DNA of 64,000 nt from Phytopseudomonas argentinensis. Lineage in GTDB: Bacteria; Pseudomonadota; Gammaproteobacteria; Pseudomonadales; Pseudomonadaceae. Position numbers and translations under genes: made by a program. Positions 50,567-59,193 of this stretch are shown piece after piece. Every line of letters begins with the position of its first letter. Positions within the stretch are counted from its first letter, which is position 1. The notes below the pieces were generated by a model. That model made no database searches. It worked only from the letters and a program-made list of their open reading frames with translations, and was not told the DNA's origin. The stretch is from positions 1-64,000 of the forward strand of contig NZ_FORC01000007.1 in the NCBI RefSeq assembly GCF_900113905.1, written 5' to 3'.

Positions 50567-52297
50567 ATGTATTCGACCACTCTCGGCACCACCACGCCGA
50601 CCGAGACGCCTTACGATCATGCACCATTCAACAGCGAAGGCGCGCTGCGGTTCGGCGCCTTCGTCCTCTACCCGCGCCAGCACCTGCTGCTCAAGAACGG
50701 CGAGCCCGTTAGCCTGGGCAGTCGCGCACTGGACTTGCTCATCGCCATGGCATCGCGCCCGGGCGAGCTGCTGGAAAAATCCGAGCTGATCGCCCATGCC
50801 TGGCCAAAGGTCATCGTCGAGGAATGTAACCTGCGGGCGCAGATCGTCGCCTTGCGCCGGGTGCTCAGCGAGGATGAAAGTGGCTTCGAGTACATCGTCA
50901 CCGTTCCAGGGCGTGGCTATCGCTTCGTGGCGCATACCGAACCCTACGATGTACCCAGCGAGCCTGCCGGGGTCGAACGCCTGCAGTCGTTGCCCAGCCT
51001 GATCACCCGCCCCCTGGGGCGTGACGACCTGCTGCAGCGCCTTGGCGAGCAGTTGCAACAGACGCGACTGATTTCCCTGGTCGGCCCCGGCGGTATCGGC
51101 AAGAGCACCGTCGCTTTGGCGTTGGGCAACCAGCTGGCCGGCGAGATGCCCCACGGCGCCTGCTTCGTCGACCTCAGCGAGATCGACGACGACCGCCGCA
51201 TCGCCCATGCGCTGGCCGAGGCACTGGGCGTGCGGGCCGGCAACGACCCGCTGCGCGACGTTGTGCAGCACCTGCAGCAACGGCGTCAGTTGTTGATCCT
51301 GGACAACTGCGAACAGGCGCTGGACGGCACTGCCATGGTAGTGGAAACCCTGCTCAAGTGGACGTCCGACTGCAGCATTCTGACCACCAGCCGTGAACCG
51401 TTACGCGCCACGGGCGAACAGATAGAACGCTTGCTGCCCCTGCAACTGCCGGCAGCCTGCGAACACCCCGCGGCCGAGCAGGCCCTGGCCTACCCGGCCA
51501 TCGAGCTGTTCGTGGAGCGTGTGCAGGCCAGCGACACGGCCTTCAACCTCAACGACGACAACGTGGCCGACGTGATCAGCATCTGCCGCAAGCTCGACGG
51601 CATTCCCCTGGACATCGAGATCGCTGCGACGCGGGTCAGCGCCTTCGGCCTCGGCCCGCTGGCGGAACTGCTCGATGGCGAATTCCGCCTGCAGATGGAG
51701 GGCCGCCGCACCGCGCCGCCACGCCACCGTTCGTTGCGGGCGACCCTGGACTGGTCGTACCAGACGCTGACCCCGGCCGAGCAGGCGATGCTGCGCCTGG
51801 TGGCCATCTTCAACGGCACCTTCACCCTCAATGCGGTACGCGCCATTGTCGAAGGTGACGAAGCCTTGCCGGGCGATCCGCTGCCGCTGATCGAAAGCCT
51901 GGTGGACAAGTCCCTGTTGATCGCTCACCGCGACGACACCCTGAAGTTCTACCAGATGCCCAAGAGCGAGCGCCTTTACGCACTGGAGAAACTCGACCAG
52001 ACCGGCAGCACCCAACGCCTCGTGGCCCGTCATGCGTCCTACGCACTGGCTGTGGTGAAGAAGGCCGCCAGCCAACTGGATGCCGTGGTGCCGGAAGCCT
52101 GGAAGAATCTCTACGGCGCGGAAAGCGATACCATCCGTTCGGCGCTCACCTGGGCCTGCTCGACCGACGGCAACCAGTCCCTGGGCCTGGAGCTGACGTT
52201 GGCGGCACTCGGCCTGGGCCCTTATCGTGATCGCTCGTCGCGCCCGCGGGTGGAACAGCCGGCCGTGCAGGAACCGCTGCGCTACCAGGTACGCTGA
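50567..52297 (+). CDS. Winged-helix/NB-ARC-type transcriptional regulator
   Basis: 576 residues. The N-terminal OmpR/CadC-type winged helix (about 28-123) includes RALDLLIAMASRPGELLEKS and the wing IVTVPGRGYRFVA. An AfsR-like ATPase follows, with P-loop GPGGIGKST at 173-181, Walker B LLILDNCEQ near 245 and SILTTSREPLRA, then RSLRATLDWSYQTLTPAEQA and a short helical C-terminus. There is no membrane segment and no receiver domain. It ends facing sctU, 80 bp away, and starts next to paralogue B, so it is the best candidate T3SS regulator in the window. The usual long TPR sensor tail of this family is shortened. Confidence 0.85.
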   Translation: MYSTTLGTTTPTETPYDHAPFNSEGALRFGAFVLYPRQHLLLKNGEPVSLGSRALDLLIAMASRPGELLEKSELIAHAWPKVIVEECNLRAQIVALRRVLSEDESGFEYIVTVPGRGYRFVAHTEPYDVPSEPAGVERLQSLPSLITRPLGRDDLLQRLGEQLQQTRLISLVGPGGIGKSTVALALGNQLAGEMPHGACFVDLSEIDDDRRIAHALAEALGVRAGNDPLRDVVQHLQQRRQLLILDNCEQALDGTAMVVETLLKWTSDCSILTTSREPLRATGEQIERLLPLQLPAACEHPAAEQALAYPAIELFVERVQASDTAFNLNDDNVADVISICRKLDGIPLDIEIAATRVSAFGLGPLAELLDGEFRLQMEGRRTAPPRHRSLRATLDWSYQTLTPAEQAMLRLVAIFNGTFTLNAVRAIVEGDEALPGDPLPLIESLVDKSLLIAHRDDTLKFYQMPKSERLYALEKLDQTGSTQRLVARHASYALAVVKKAASQLDAVVPEAWKNLYGAESDTIRSALTWACSTDGNQSLGLELTLAALGLGPYRDRSSRPRVEQPAVQEPLRYQVR

Positions 52298-52377
52298 AAA
52301 GGAGCGGGATAGCGTGGCCGCAAGGCGGCCGCCACGAGGCACACGACAGTCGACGACCAGGTAAGCTGCGGACGCCG

Positions 52378-53433
52378 CTAGATCAGCCGCGCCGCGACCA
52401 GCGCGTCGGCCACCGGCTGGAAGGTGTTGGCCGGAATCGGCTCGCCCTTAACCGCGCGTTTGGCGATCTCGGCGGCCAGCCTGGCATCCGGGCTAAGGGG
52501 CACGCCCAGGCTCGTCGACTGCGCCAGCAGGGCTTGCGCGTCCTCGCCCATGGCCATGCACACCAGCACCGGTACCGGCGTTTCGCCGCGCACATAGCGC
52601 ACGCCGACCAGCCAGCCGTCTTCGCTGCCGATCATCAAGGTGGCATGGGCGATGCCTACCTTGCGGCTGCTCAGGGCCTGCATCTCGCGGCGCTGACGCT
52701 GGCGTTCGCGCTTGATCAGCGGATCGCCGTCCATGTCCTTGCGCTCGCGCTTCTGCTCGCTGCGGGTCATGCGCATCTCACGTTGGAACAGCCAACGCTG
52801 CAGCAACAGATCGACACCACCGATCACCAGATAAGTGAGCAGCACCGTGGCCACCAGCGGCTTGAGCAGCAGAAAGAATACCGACTCGATACAGCCGGCG
52901 CCGCAACGCGAGGACTCCATCAGCGCCTGCAGGGCGATGCGCCCCACCACGTAGAAGGCCACCGACAGCACCACCACCTTGACCAGGCTCTTGAGGAACT
53001 CGATGAAATTGCGCATGGAAAAGATGCGTTTGGCCCCTTCCACCGGGTTGATACGCGAGAATTCCGGCTTGATCGGCTCGCCGGAGAACACCATGCCGCG
53101 CATGGTGATGATGTTGGTGAGGATCACGCAGACCACCGTCACCCCGAGGATCGGCAAGGCCGTGCGCAGCAGCACCTGCTGGGCACTGTTGAGCAGCCGC
53201 GGCCAGACCGTGGCGAAGGGTTCCACGTAGATGGTCGCGGCCAGGTCGAGCAGACCGCGTACCCGTGACTCGGCGATACCGGCAAGAAAGGCGATGCACA
53301 CCGAGCAGCCGAGCAGCACCACCGCCGAGACCATGTCCTGGCTTTTCGAGACCTGGCCTTTCTGCCGCGCCTCGCGCAGCTTCTTGTCGGAGGCCGGCTG
53401 GGATTTCTCCTCGCTGCCGCTGTTGCCGGCCAT
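52378..53433 (-). CDS. sctU: SctU: T3SS export switch protein, NPTH motif replaced
   Basis: A 351-residue FlhB/YscU-family inner-membrane protein: the N-terminal KKLREARQKGQVSKSQDMV, four hydrophobic helices, then the cytoplasmic domain. FSGEPIKPEFSRINPVEGAKR and YVRGETPVPVLVCMAMGEDA are family hallmarks. Self-cleavage normally occurs at NPTH; counting back from GVRYVRGETP, the corresponding residues 270-273 read SEDG (codons 52615-52626). The protein should therefore not autocleave by the usual chemistry, and its role in substrate switching may be altered. It overlaps the sctT stop by 1 bp (TGATG). It is the last gene of the operon. Confidence 0.93.
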   Translation of the reverse strand: MAGNSGSEEKSQPASDKKLREARQKGQVSKSQDMVSAVVLLGCSVCIAFLAGIAESRVRGLLDLAATIYVEPFATVWPRLLNSAQQVLLRTALPILGVTVVCVILTNIITMRGMVFSGEPIKPEFSRINPVEGAKRIFSMRNFIEFLKSLVKVVVLSVAFYVVGRIALQALMESSRCGAGCIESVFFLLLKPLVATVLLTYLVIGGVDLLLQRWLFQREMRMTRSEQKRERKDMDGDPLIKRERQRQRREMQALSSRKVGIAHATLMIGSEDGWLVGVRYVRGETPVPVLVCMAMGEDAQALLAQSTSLGVPLSPDARLAAEIAKRAVKGEPIPANTFQPVADALVAARLI

Positions 53434-54251
53434 CAGGACTCACCCGCGCCGGACAACGTCTTGAGCACCTCGACGGTGCCGCGAAATTCCGCCAGTTGCT
53501 CGAGCATCAGCGGAATCAGGAAGCCGCAGTAGAGCACCATCAGAAAGGTGAAGATCAGGTTCTTCACCGACAGCGAGAGGTCGAAGATATTCATCTGCGG
53601 TGCCATGCGCGACAGATAGGCGAGCATCATGTCGGCCACCAGCAGGGCAATGATCAGCGGCGCCACCATCAGCACGCCGATGCGCATCACCTGGTCGAGA
53701 ATCGCCAGCACCGCTTCCAGCGCCGAACTGGCGACCACCGGGGTGAAGGCGGTGACCGGCCATAGCTGGTAGCTGTGGTAGAAGCCGTCGACCATCAGGA
53801 TGAAGCCGCCGGACATGAAGAACAGGGTGATCAGGGTGACGCTGAGCAGGGTCGCGGTCACCCCGGATTCGCCGGCACCGGACGGGTCGACCAGTTGCGC
53901 CATGGTCGAGCCGCGCTGCAGGTCGACCAGTTCGCCGGCCACCTCGGCGGCCCAGAACGGAATGCCGAACAGCAGCCCCACGGTTACCCCGATGAGAAAC
54001 TCCTTGATCATCAGGCCGGCGAGGAGAAAGCTGCCGTAGTCCTCCAGGGCGGTCAGCGCCGAGAAGGCCGGCAAAAACATCGGCGCGGAGATCGCCACGG
54101 CCACGCAGCTGCGGATCATTCCGGTCAGCCCAAGGCGATTGAAGGCCGGGGTGATGAATACCAGGCCAAGCGCCCGACAGACCGCCAGGGCCGCCGCCGA
54201 AATCACCGGATAGGCGATCTCGGCGATGCCCAGGCCGATGTCGGCATCCAT
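53433..54251 (-). CDS. sctT: SctT: T3SS export gate protein (FliR/YscT)
   Basis: A 272-residue polytopic protein of the SctRST export gate. Family features: AALAVCRALGLVFITPAFNR at the N-terminus, KEFLIGVTVGLLFGIPFWAAEVAGELVDLQRG (characteristic loop), and AYLSRMAPQMNIFDLSLSVK. It lies between sctS (3 bp) and sctU (1-bp overlap). With R and S it forms the entry channel in the inner membrane. Confidence 0.95.
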   Translation of the reverse strand: MDADIGLGIAEIAYPVISAAALAVCRALGLVFITPAFNRLGLTGMIRSCVAVAISAPMFLPAFSALTALEDYGSFLLAGLMIKEFLIGVTVGLLFGIPFWAAEVAGELVDLQRGSTMAQLVDPSGAGESGVTATLLSVTLITLFFMSGGFILMVDGFYHSYQLWPVTAFTPVVASSALEAVLAILDQVMRIGVLMVAPLIIALLVADMMLAYLSRMAPQMNIFDLSLSVKNLIFTFLMVLYCGFLIPLMLEQLAEFRGTVEVLKTLSGAGES

Positions 54252-54254
54252 GCC

Positions 54255-54524
54255 CTAGCGTGTCCAGGCGGGGAAATTGTCCAGCACGTGGCTGGCCAGC
54301 GCCGCTACCTGGGTCGCCAGCAGCGGGCCGATCAGCACCAGCACCAGCAGCACCGCTACCAGTTTGACTGCCTGCGGCAGGGTCTGGTCCTGGATCTGCG
54401 TCAGCGCCTGCAACAGGCCGACCCCCAGGCCGATAAGAATGGCCACCGCCAGCGCCGGTGCGCTGAGCAGCAGCACGGTCATCAGCGCCTGTTTCATCAA
54501 CGATAGAAATACGTCCTGGCCCAT
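54255..54524 (-). CDS. sctS: SctS: T3SS export gate protein (FliQ/YscS)
   Basis: 89 residues with two membrane helices: ALMTVLLLSAPALAVAILIG and VLLVLVLIGPLLATQVAALA, joined by the conserved ALTQIQDQTLPQAVKLVAVL loop (TQIQDQTL is the FliQ family signature). It forms the export gate with SctR and SctT. It lies 3 bp from each neighbour. Confidence 0.96.
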   Translation of the reverse strand: MGQDVFLSLMKQALMTVLLLSAPALAVAILIGLGVGLLQALTQIQDQTLPQAVKLVAVLLVLVLIGPLLATQVAALASHVLDNFPAWTR

Positions 54525-54527
54525 GTT

Positions 54528-55187
54528 TTACCCTCCCCCGTAACTGAGGATCAGGCCGTGCATCAGCCGTGACCAGCCGCTGACGGCAACGAACAGAAAA
54601 ATCTTCAGGGGGATCGAGATCAGCGTCGGCGACACCATCATCATGCCCATGGCCATCAGCACGTTGGCCACCAGCAGGTCGATCACCAGAAAGGGGATAT
54701 AGAGCAGAAAGCCGATCTCGAAGGCGCGGGTCAGCTCGGAGCTGACGAACGCCGGAATCAGCACCACCAGGTCATCGTCGCGCAGATCGGCGCGGGCCTC
54801 CTCGGACCACACGGTCTCGGTGGCCTGCACGAAGAACGCCCGTTCGGACGGGTTGGCGAAGCGTGACAGGTGGGTCTGCAGGGGCGCATGCAGGGCGTCG
54901 CCCAACTCGCGCAACTCCTCGGCGTTCTGCAGGCTGATCGAGCGGCCCTCCACCTCGCGGTACATCTCGCCGATCAGCGGCGTGGTCACGTACACCGCGA
55001 GGATCAGCGCGATGCCGTAGAGCACCAGGTTCGGCGGCGTCTGCTGCACGCCCAGGGCGTTGCGGATCAGGAACAGCACCACGGAGATTTTCAGAAAGCC
55101 GGTCAGGGTCACCACCGCCAGGGGAATCAGACCGATCGTGGTGACGACCAGAATGATTTCCAGCAGGTTCGGTTGGTAATCCGTCAT
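54528..55187 (-). CDS. sctR: SctR: T3SS export gate protein (FliP/YscR)
   Basis: A 219-residue inner-membrane protein with LVVTTIGLIPLAVVTLTGFL and KISVVLFLIRNALGVQQTPP (the FliP signature), LVVLIPAFVSSELTRAFEIG and LVIDLLVANVLMAMGMMMVS, then SPTLISIPLKIFLFVAVSGW. It overlaps sctQ by 4 bp (ATGA). It is the best conserved member of the cluster. Confidence 0.97.
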   Translation of the reverse strand: MTDYQPNLLEIILVVTTIGLIPLAVVTLTGFLKISVVLFLIRNALGVQQTPPNLVLYGIALILAVYVTTPLIGEMYREVEGRSISLQNAEELRELGDALHAPLQTHLSRFANPSERAFFVQATETVWSEEARADLRDDDLVVLIPAFVSSELTRAFEIGFLLYIPFLVIDLLVANVLMAMGMMMVSPTLISIPLKIFLFVAVSGWSRLMHGLILSYGGG

Positions 55188-56194
55188 AGGCTGGCGAACC
55201 GGGTCAGGCGCACCCCCAGCCCATCGCCGATGGCGACCAGCTCGCCGCGCCCGACGCAGCGCCCATTGACCATCAGCTCGACCCGTTGCGCATCGCCATC
55301 CGGCAGGGTCAGCACACTGCCCTCGCCCAGTTCGCGCAGTTGCCCGAGGGGCAGTTCCAGGCTGCCGATCTGACAGACCACCGTCAGCGGCACATCGTCC
55401 AGTTGCGCATCATCGGCGTCTTGCCCCATGGCGTTCTCCATCGTCGGGTTGATCGGTTGCCAGGCTTCGAGCAGTTCCAGCCCGGACTGCTGGCGTTTGA
55501 AACGGGCCTGCCGATGGCCATTGCCGAGCACCAGCAGACCGTCGGCATCCGGCGGGCAATCAAGCATCAGCACATCGCCGGGCTGCAGGCTGCGCAGCTC
55601 GGCCAGGCTCAGGGTCTGCCAGCCGCGCTGCAGGGCCAGACCCAGTTGCAAGGTCGGCAAGGCGTGCCGCGCCGGCTGCAGGTGGCGCTCCAGCAAAGCG
55701 GCCAGCGCTTCGCCGGCAGCGGTGTCCAGGCCGAGGCCGAGAACGCCGGCCGGCGCCCCGGCGACACCCAGTTGCAGGGTCAGCATGAAATCCCAGGGCT
55801 GCGGCTCGGCATCCAGGGTCAGGGGCTCGCCCAGCGCCTGCTCCAGGGGCTCCAGCCAGGGCATCAGTGCCTGCTCCAGTAACAGGCTCTGCAAGGGCTG
55901 CGGCAAGCCATGAAAATCGCGCTGCAGATCGAGGCCGCTGAGCAGCCGCTCGAGCAGCGGCCCATCCAGATGCAATTGCAGCGCTGCAGCGCCTAGCCGG
56001 GCGGGTAGCACGAGGGCTGCCTGCAGCGCTGCAGGCTGGCCGCTGACGCTGACCTCGAGCCGTTCGCCGGCCACCTCCCCCTGCCAGGGCTGGCGGCGGC
56101 GCAGTAGGCGATTGTGCAGCGCCTGCCTGGCGGCATCGAGCTGCGGCAACAGCGGCAACAGCGGCGCTGGCAGCGACGACTGATGGCAATTCAT
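55184..56194 (-). CDS. sctQ: SctQ: T3SS cytoplasmic C-ring protein
   Basis: 336 residues ending in a SpoA/FliN-like domain: LDDVPLTVVCQIGSLELPLG, then GSVLTLPDGDAQRVELMVNG and GRGELVAIGDGLGVRLTRFA. An internal SpoA1-like block has LRSLQPGDVLMLDCPPD. The start at 56194 (MNCHQSSLPAP) gives an ATGA overlap with sctO; the 37-codon extension is within sctO and was rejected. It forms the sorting platform under the export gate. The N-terminal half is Leu-rich and poorly conserved, as usual. Confidence 0.88.
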   Translation of the reverse strand: MNCHQSSLPAPLLPLLPQLDAARQALHNRLLRRRQPWQGEVAGERLEVSVSGQPAALQAALVLPARLGAAALQLHLDGPLLERLLSGLDLQRDFHGLPQPLQSLLLEQALMPWLEPLEQALGEPLTLDAEPQPWDFMLTLQLGVAGAPAGVLGLGLDTAAGEALAALLERHLQPARHALPTLQLGLALQRGWQTLSLAELRSLQPGDVLMLDCPPDADGLLVLGNGHRQARFKRQQSGLELLEAWQPINPTMENAMGQDADDAQLDDVPLTVVCQIGSLELPLGQLRELGEGSVLTLPDGDAQRVELMVNGRCVGRGELVAIGDGLGVRLTRFASL

Positions 56195-56670
56195 CGGCGG
56201 GTGACTCCATGGGGGCGGTCTTCGGCCAGGCTTTCCTCGACCGCCTCGGCGGCCCGCTGCTGCGTGCGGTAATGGCGCTGCAGCAAGGGTTCCAGGGCCT
56301 CGCACTGCAATTGCCGACGCAACCAGAGTTGCTGGGCATGATCACGGCTGGCCTGCACCTCGGCCAGTTGCCGGGCTGCATCGCCTGCCTGCTCGGCCAG
56401 CCCGGCGCGCTGCGCCTCCAGGGCGTCGAGCAAATCCAGGGCATTGCGGTACTGCCCAACCGGCAGGGCACCCTCGCTGAGCAGGGTCTGCAGCTGCCGG
56501 GCTTCCTGTTCGAGCAAGGCCAACGCCTCGCCCACCTGCGCCTGGGCGCTGGCCAGCCGCGCTGCGGCCTGCTCACAGGGCACGCGCCAGCTGGCCAGTT
56601 GCGCCTCGGCCCGGCGCACGCGCAGGCGACGCAGATCGTCCAGTTGCTGCACGGCGTGGGGGCGGCTCAT
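56191..56670 (-). CDS. sctO: SctO: T3SS ATPase stalk protein (YscO/FliJ-like)
   Basis: A 159-residue protein predicted to be almost entirely coiled coil (RLRVRRAEAQLASWRVPCEQ; ALLEQEARQLQTLLSEGALP; LEAQRAGLAEQAGDAARQLA). No enzymatic motif. Position between the ATPase sctN and sctQ, length and helical content identify it as the central stalk that couples SctN to SctV. It overlaps both neighbours by 4 bp (ATGA). Confidence 0.82.
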   Translation of the reverse strand: MSRPHAVQQLDDLRRLRVRRAEAQLASWRVPCEQAAARLASAQAQVGEALALLEQEARQLQTLLSEGALPVGQYRNALDLLDALEAQRAGLAEQAGDAARQLAEVQASRDHAQQLWLRRQLQCEALEPLLQRHYRTQQRAAEAVEESLAEDRPHGVTRR

Positions 56671-57989
56671 GCCAGTACCTTGCGCAAAGCGCTCAGGGTG
56701 TCATCGAGGCTGCTCGGCTCGCTGGCATCCTGGCGCAGGAACTGTTCGATGGCAGCCTGGCGGGCAATGGCCTCGTCGGCCAGCGGATCGCTGCCAGGCA
56801 CGTAGTCGCCGGTGCGCAACAGCAATTCGATATCGGCATGTCGCGCCATCAGGGCGCGCAGGTGGCCGGCCAGTTGCCGCTGCTCGGGCTCGACCACGCG
56901 ATCCATCAGGCGGCTGCGGCTCTGCAGCACGTCGATGGCGGGAAAATGGTTGCGTTGGGCCAGTTCGGCGCTGAGCACCAGGTGCCCGTCGAGGATCGAG
57001 CGCACTTCCTCGGCCACCGGATCGAGGGAGGCGTCGCCTTCGGTAAGCACCGTGTACAGCGCGGTGATACTGCCGGTGGCCGCCGGCCCGGAGCGTTCCA
57101 GCAAGCGCGGCAGGGCGGAAAACAGCGACGGTGGATAACCACGCCGGGTCGGCGGCTCGCCAATGGCCAAACCGATCTCACGCTGGGCGCGGGCGAAGCG
57201 GGTCAGGCTGTCGAGCAGCAGCAGTACATGGCGCCCCTGGTCACGGTGGTATTCGGCGTGGGCGGTGGCCACCAGCGCGGCCTTGACCCGTTCGGTGGCC
57301 GGACGATCCGAGGTGGCGACCACCGCCACCGTACGGGCGCGCGCTTCGGCGCCCAGGTGCACGTCGAGCAGCTCGCGCACCTCGCGACCACGCTCGCCGA
57401 TCAGGCCGATGACGATCACCTCGGCTTCGCTGCGCCGCACGATGCCCGCCAGCAACGACGACTTACCCACCCCGGGCTCGCCAAAGATGCCCATGCGCTG
57501 GCCGCGCGCCACCGTCAGCAGCCCGTCGATGGCACGGATACCGAGCGGCATCGGGGTCTCGATCAGCTGCCGGGAAAACGGCGCAGGCGGTTCGGCCTGC
57601 AGCGGGTAGCGCTGCAGGCCGCTAACCGGCGGCCCGCCATCCAGGCAGTCGCCCAACGGGCCGATCACCCGGCCGAGCAGGGCATCGCCGACCAGTACGC
57701 TCTGATTCTCGCCGGTGGCGACGATTTCGGTGCGGGTCGACAGCCCTTCCAGGGATCCGACCGGCGAGAGGATCGCCTCGTCGCCCTCGAACCCGACCAC
57801 TTCGGCGCTCAGCACCCGGCCACTGGCCGGATCGCTGAGACGACACAGCTCGCCGATGCCGACGTCCGGTACGCTGGCCTGGATCAGGGTGCCGCGGATA
57901 CTGCGGATGCGCCCGCGCAACGGTCGCGGTTGCGCACCGTCCAGGCGCGCGCTGAGCGTTGGTAAAAGGCCGTTCAGGGATGCCTTCAT
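56667..57989 (-). CDS. sctN: SctN: T3SS ATPase
   Basis: A 440-residue FliI/YscN-family ATPase that unfolds substrates and releases chaperones. P-loop GEPGVGKSS at 170-178, IGERGREVRELLD, Walker B LLLLDSLTRFARAQREIGLA, and the family motif GEPPTRRGYPPSLFSALPRL. The N-terminal 90 residues form the beta-barrel hexamerisation domain. It overlaps sctO and sctL by 4 bp each. Confidence 0.97.
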   Translation of the reverse strand: MKASLNGLLPTLSARLDGAQPRPLRGRIRSIRGTLIQASVPDVGIGELCRLSDPASGRVLSAEVVGFEGDEAILSPVGSLEGLSTRTEIVATGENQSVLVGDALLGRVIGPLGDCLDGGPPVSGLQRYPLQAEPPAPFSRQLIETPMPLGIRAIDGLLTVARGQRMGIFGEPGVGKSSLLAGIVRRSEAEVIVIGLIGERGREVRELLDVHLGAEARARTVAVVATSDRPATERVKAALVATAHAEYHRDQGRHVLLLLDSLTRFARAQREIGLAIGEPPTRRGYPPSLFSALPRLLERSGPAATGSITALYTVLTEGDASLDPVAEEVRSILDGHLVLSAELAQRNHFPAIDVLQSRSRLMDRVVEPEQRQLAGHLRALMARHADIELLLRTGDYVPGSDPLADEAIARQAAIEQFLRQDASEPSSLDDTLSALRKVLA

Positions 57990-58570
57990 GCCCCGCTCTC
58001 GAGCACACCGGGCAGCAGCGCCTGGCGCAACCCCTGCAGCTGGGTAGGCAGGTCCAGCTCGACGCTGGCCTGGGGGCTGGTCAAGCGCGCATGACCTACG
58101 GAAAGACTGTCATCGGCCTCCACGTCCAGGCGCTCGCCGAGATCGGCCAGCTGTGCGCGCACCGCATCGAGCTGCTCCGGACGAACCTGCAGGCGCAGCC
58201 GCTGCTCGGCGCGAAAGGCCGACAGGGCCCGACGCGTACACAGCCCCAGGCGCGTAGCGTCATCCAGCTCGCCGATCACCTGCCGGGCGATGCCCAGGGC
58301 CAGGTCGGTCAGCTGCGCCTCGAGGCCGGCCAGGTAGTCATCGACCTGCTGCGCGGTGCGTGCCAGCAATTCGGCAGCTTCGCGCTGCCCCTGCGCTCGC
58401 GCGGCCGCCAGGCCTTCTTCCCGCGCCTGGTCGCGCACGCGCTGCAGCTCGGCGTGGGTGCTTTCCGCCGCTTCGCGGGCGGCCCGCAGAAAGGCATAGC
58501 CGTCGACCCATTGCGCGGCCTGCTCGCCGCGCAGGATACGCTGGCCCGGTTTGCTCGGTAGGCCACTCAT
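57986..58570 (-). CDS. sctL: SctL: T3SS ATPase stator/regulator (FliH/YscL-like)
   Basis: 194 residues from MSGLPSKPGQRILRG. Residues about 30-80 are a charged coiled coil (ESTHAELQRVRDQAREEGLA), followed by an FliH/V-ATPase-E-like C-terminus (LGIARQVIGELDDATRLGLC, LRLQVRPEQLDAVRAQLADL). It links SctN to the SctQ sorting platform. The start at 58570 overlaps the sctK stop (ATGA); the longer open frame lies inside sctK. Confidence 0.88.
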   Translation of the reverse strand: MSGLPSKPGQRILRGEQAAQWVDGYAFLRAAREAAESTHAELQRVRDQAREEGLAAARAQGQREAAELLARTAQQVDDYLAGLEAQLTDLALGIARQVIGELDDATRLGLCTRRALSAFRAEQRLRLQVRPEQLDAVRAQLADLGERLDVEADDSLSVGHARLTSPQASVELDLPTQLQGLRQALLPGVLESGA

Positions 58571-59193
58571 GCCGCGCCCCGCTGTTCCCGGGGGGCCAGC
58601 GCGGTGGCCAGCTGACGTACGCGTTGGATGTCTTCGGCGCTGCCGCTCGACAGCGGCGCTGGCAGGGCAAAGCGCAGGCGCAGCCAGGCCTGCAGCGGTG
58701 CCGGCTGGGCACCCAGCCAGGCCTCCAGGCAACGCTGGCCGTCAGCGTCGATAGCCTCGATCAGGGCATCGCCCATGATGATCGCCTGCTTGCCGACAGG
58801 CGCCTCGCGCCTGCTCACGGCCAGGTCATAGACCTCATCGCCAAGGTGGCTGCGCAGCCGCTGCACCAGCGCACCACGGATCTCCCGCGCCACGGAAGCG
58901 GCATGCTGGCAGGCGCCACAGGCCAGGGCGAGCATGGCAAAACGCTGCCGGGGCAGCAGCACCACCGGCAGGTCGTCATCGGCGATCTTGCCGGCGCTGG
59001 CCAGCGGCTGCAGCCCGTAGTAGGACGCCAGCAGGCCGCCAATGCGCCCCGCAAAGCGCGGCTGGCGGGCCAGCTCGATCGCCTGCGCACGCCGCACCGC
59101 GCCAAGCAGTGCGGCTTCCAGGCAGTCTTCGCTGACGAACTGCAGAGGCTCGGCCAGCAGCGCGCGCCAGGCGTCGCGCAATGCCTGGCTCAT
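58567..59193 (-). CDS. sctK: SctK: T3SS accessory sorting-platform protein (NolU-like)
   Basis: A 208-residue protein beginning MSQALRDAWRALLAEPLQFV, with PRQRFAMLALACGACQHAAS and REIRGALVQRLRSHLGDEVY in the middle. SctK proteins diverge strongly; the call rests on the place between sctJ and sctL, the length and the 'FAxLALxxGxxxHA..IR..L.rxxvxxLR..LGxxVY' pattern that fits NolU/YscK-type proteins. The 4-bp overlaps on both sides show translational coupling. Confidence 0.75.
   Translation of the reverse strand: MSQALRDAWRALLAEPLQFVSEDCLEAALLGAVRRAQAIELARQPRFAGRIGGLLASYYGLQPLASAGKIADDDLPVVLLPRQRFAMLALACGACQHAASVAREIRGALVQRLRSHLGDEVYDLAVSRREAPVGKQAIIMGDALIEAIDADGQRCLEAWLGAQPAPLQAWLRLRFALPAPLSSGSAEDIQRVRQLATALAPREQRGAA

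Noticed and set aside
52305..52340. Terminator between the regulator and sctU
   Set aside because: CGTGGCCGC...GCGGCCGCCACG can fold only with bulges and has no T-tract, so it was not listed as a feature.
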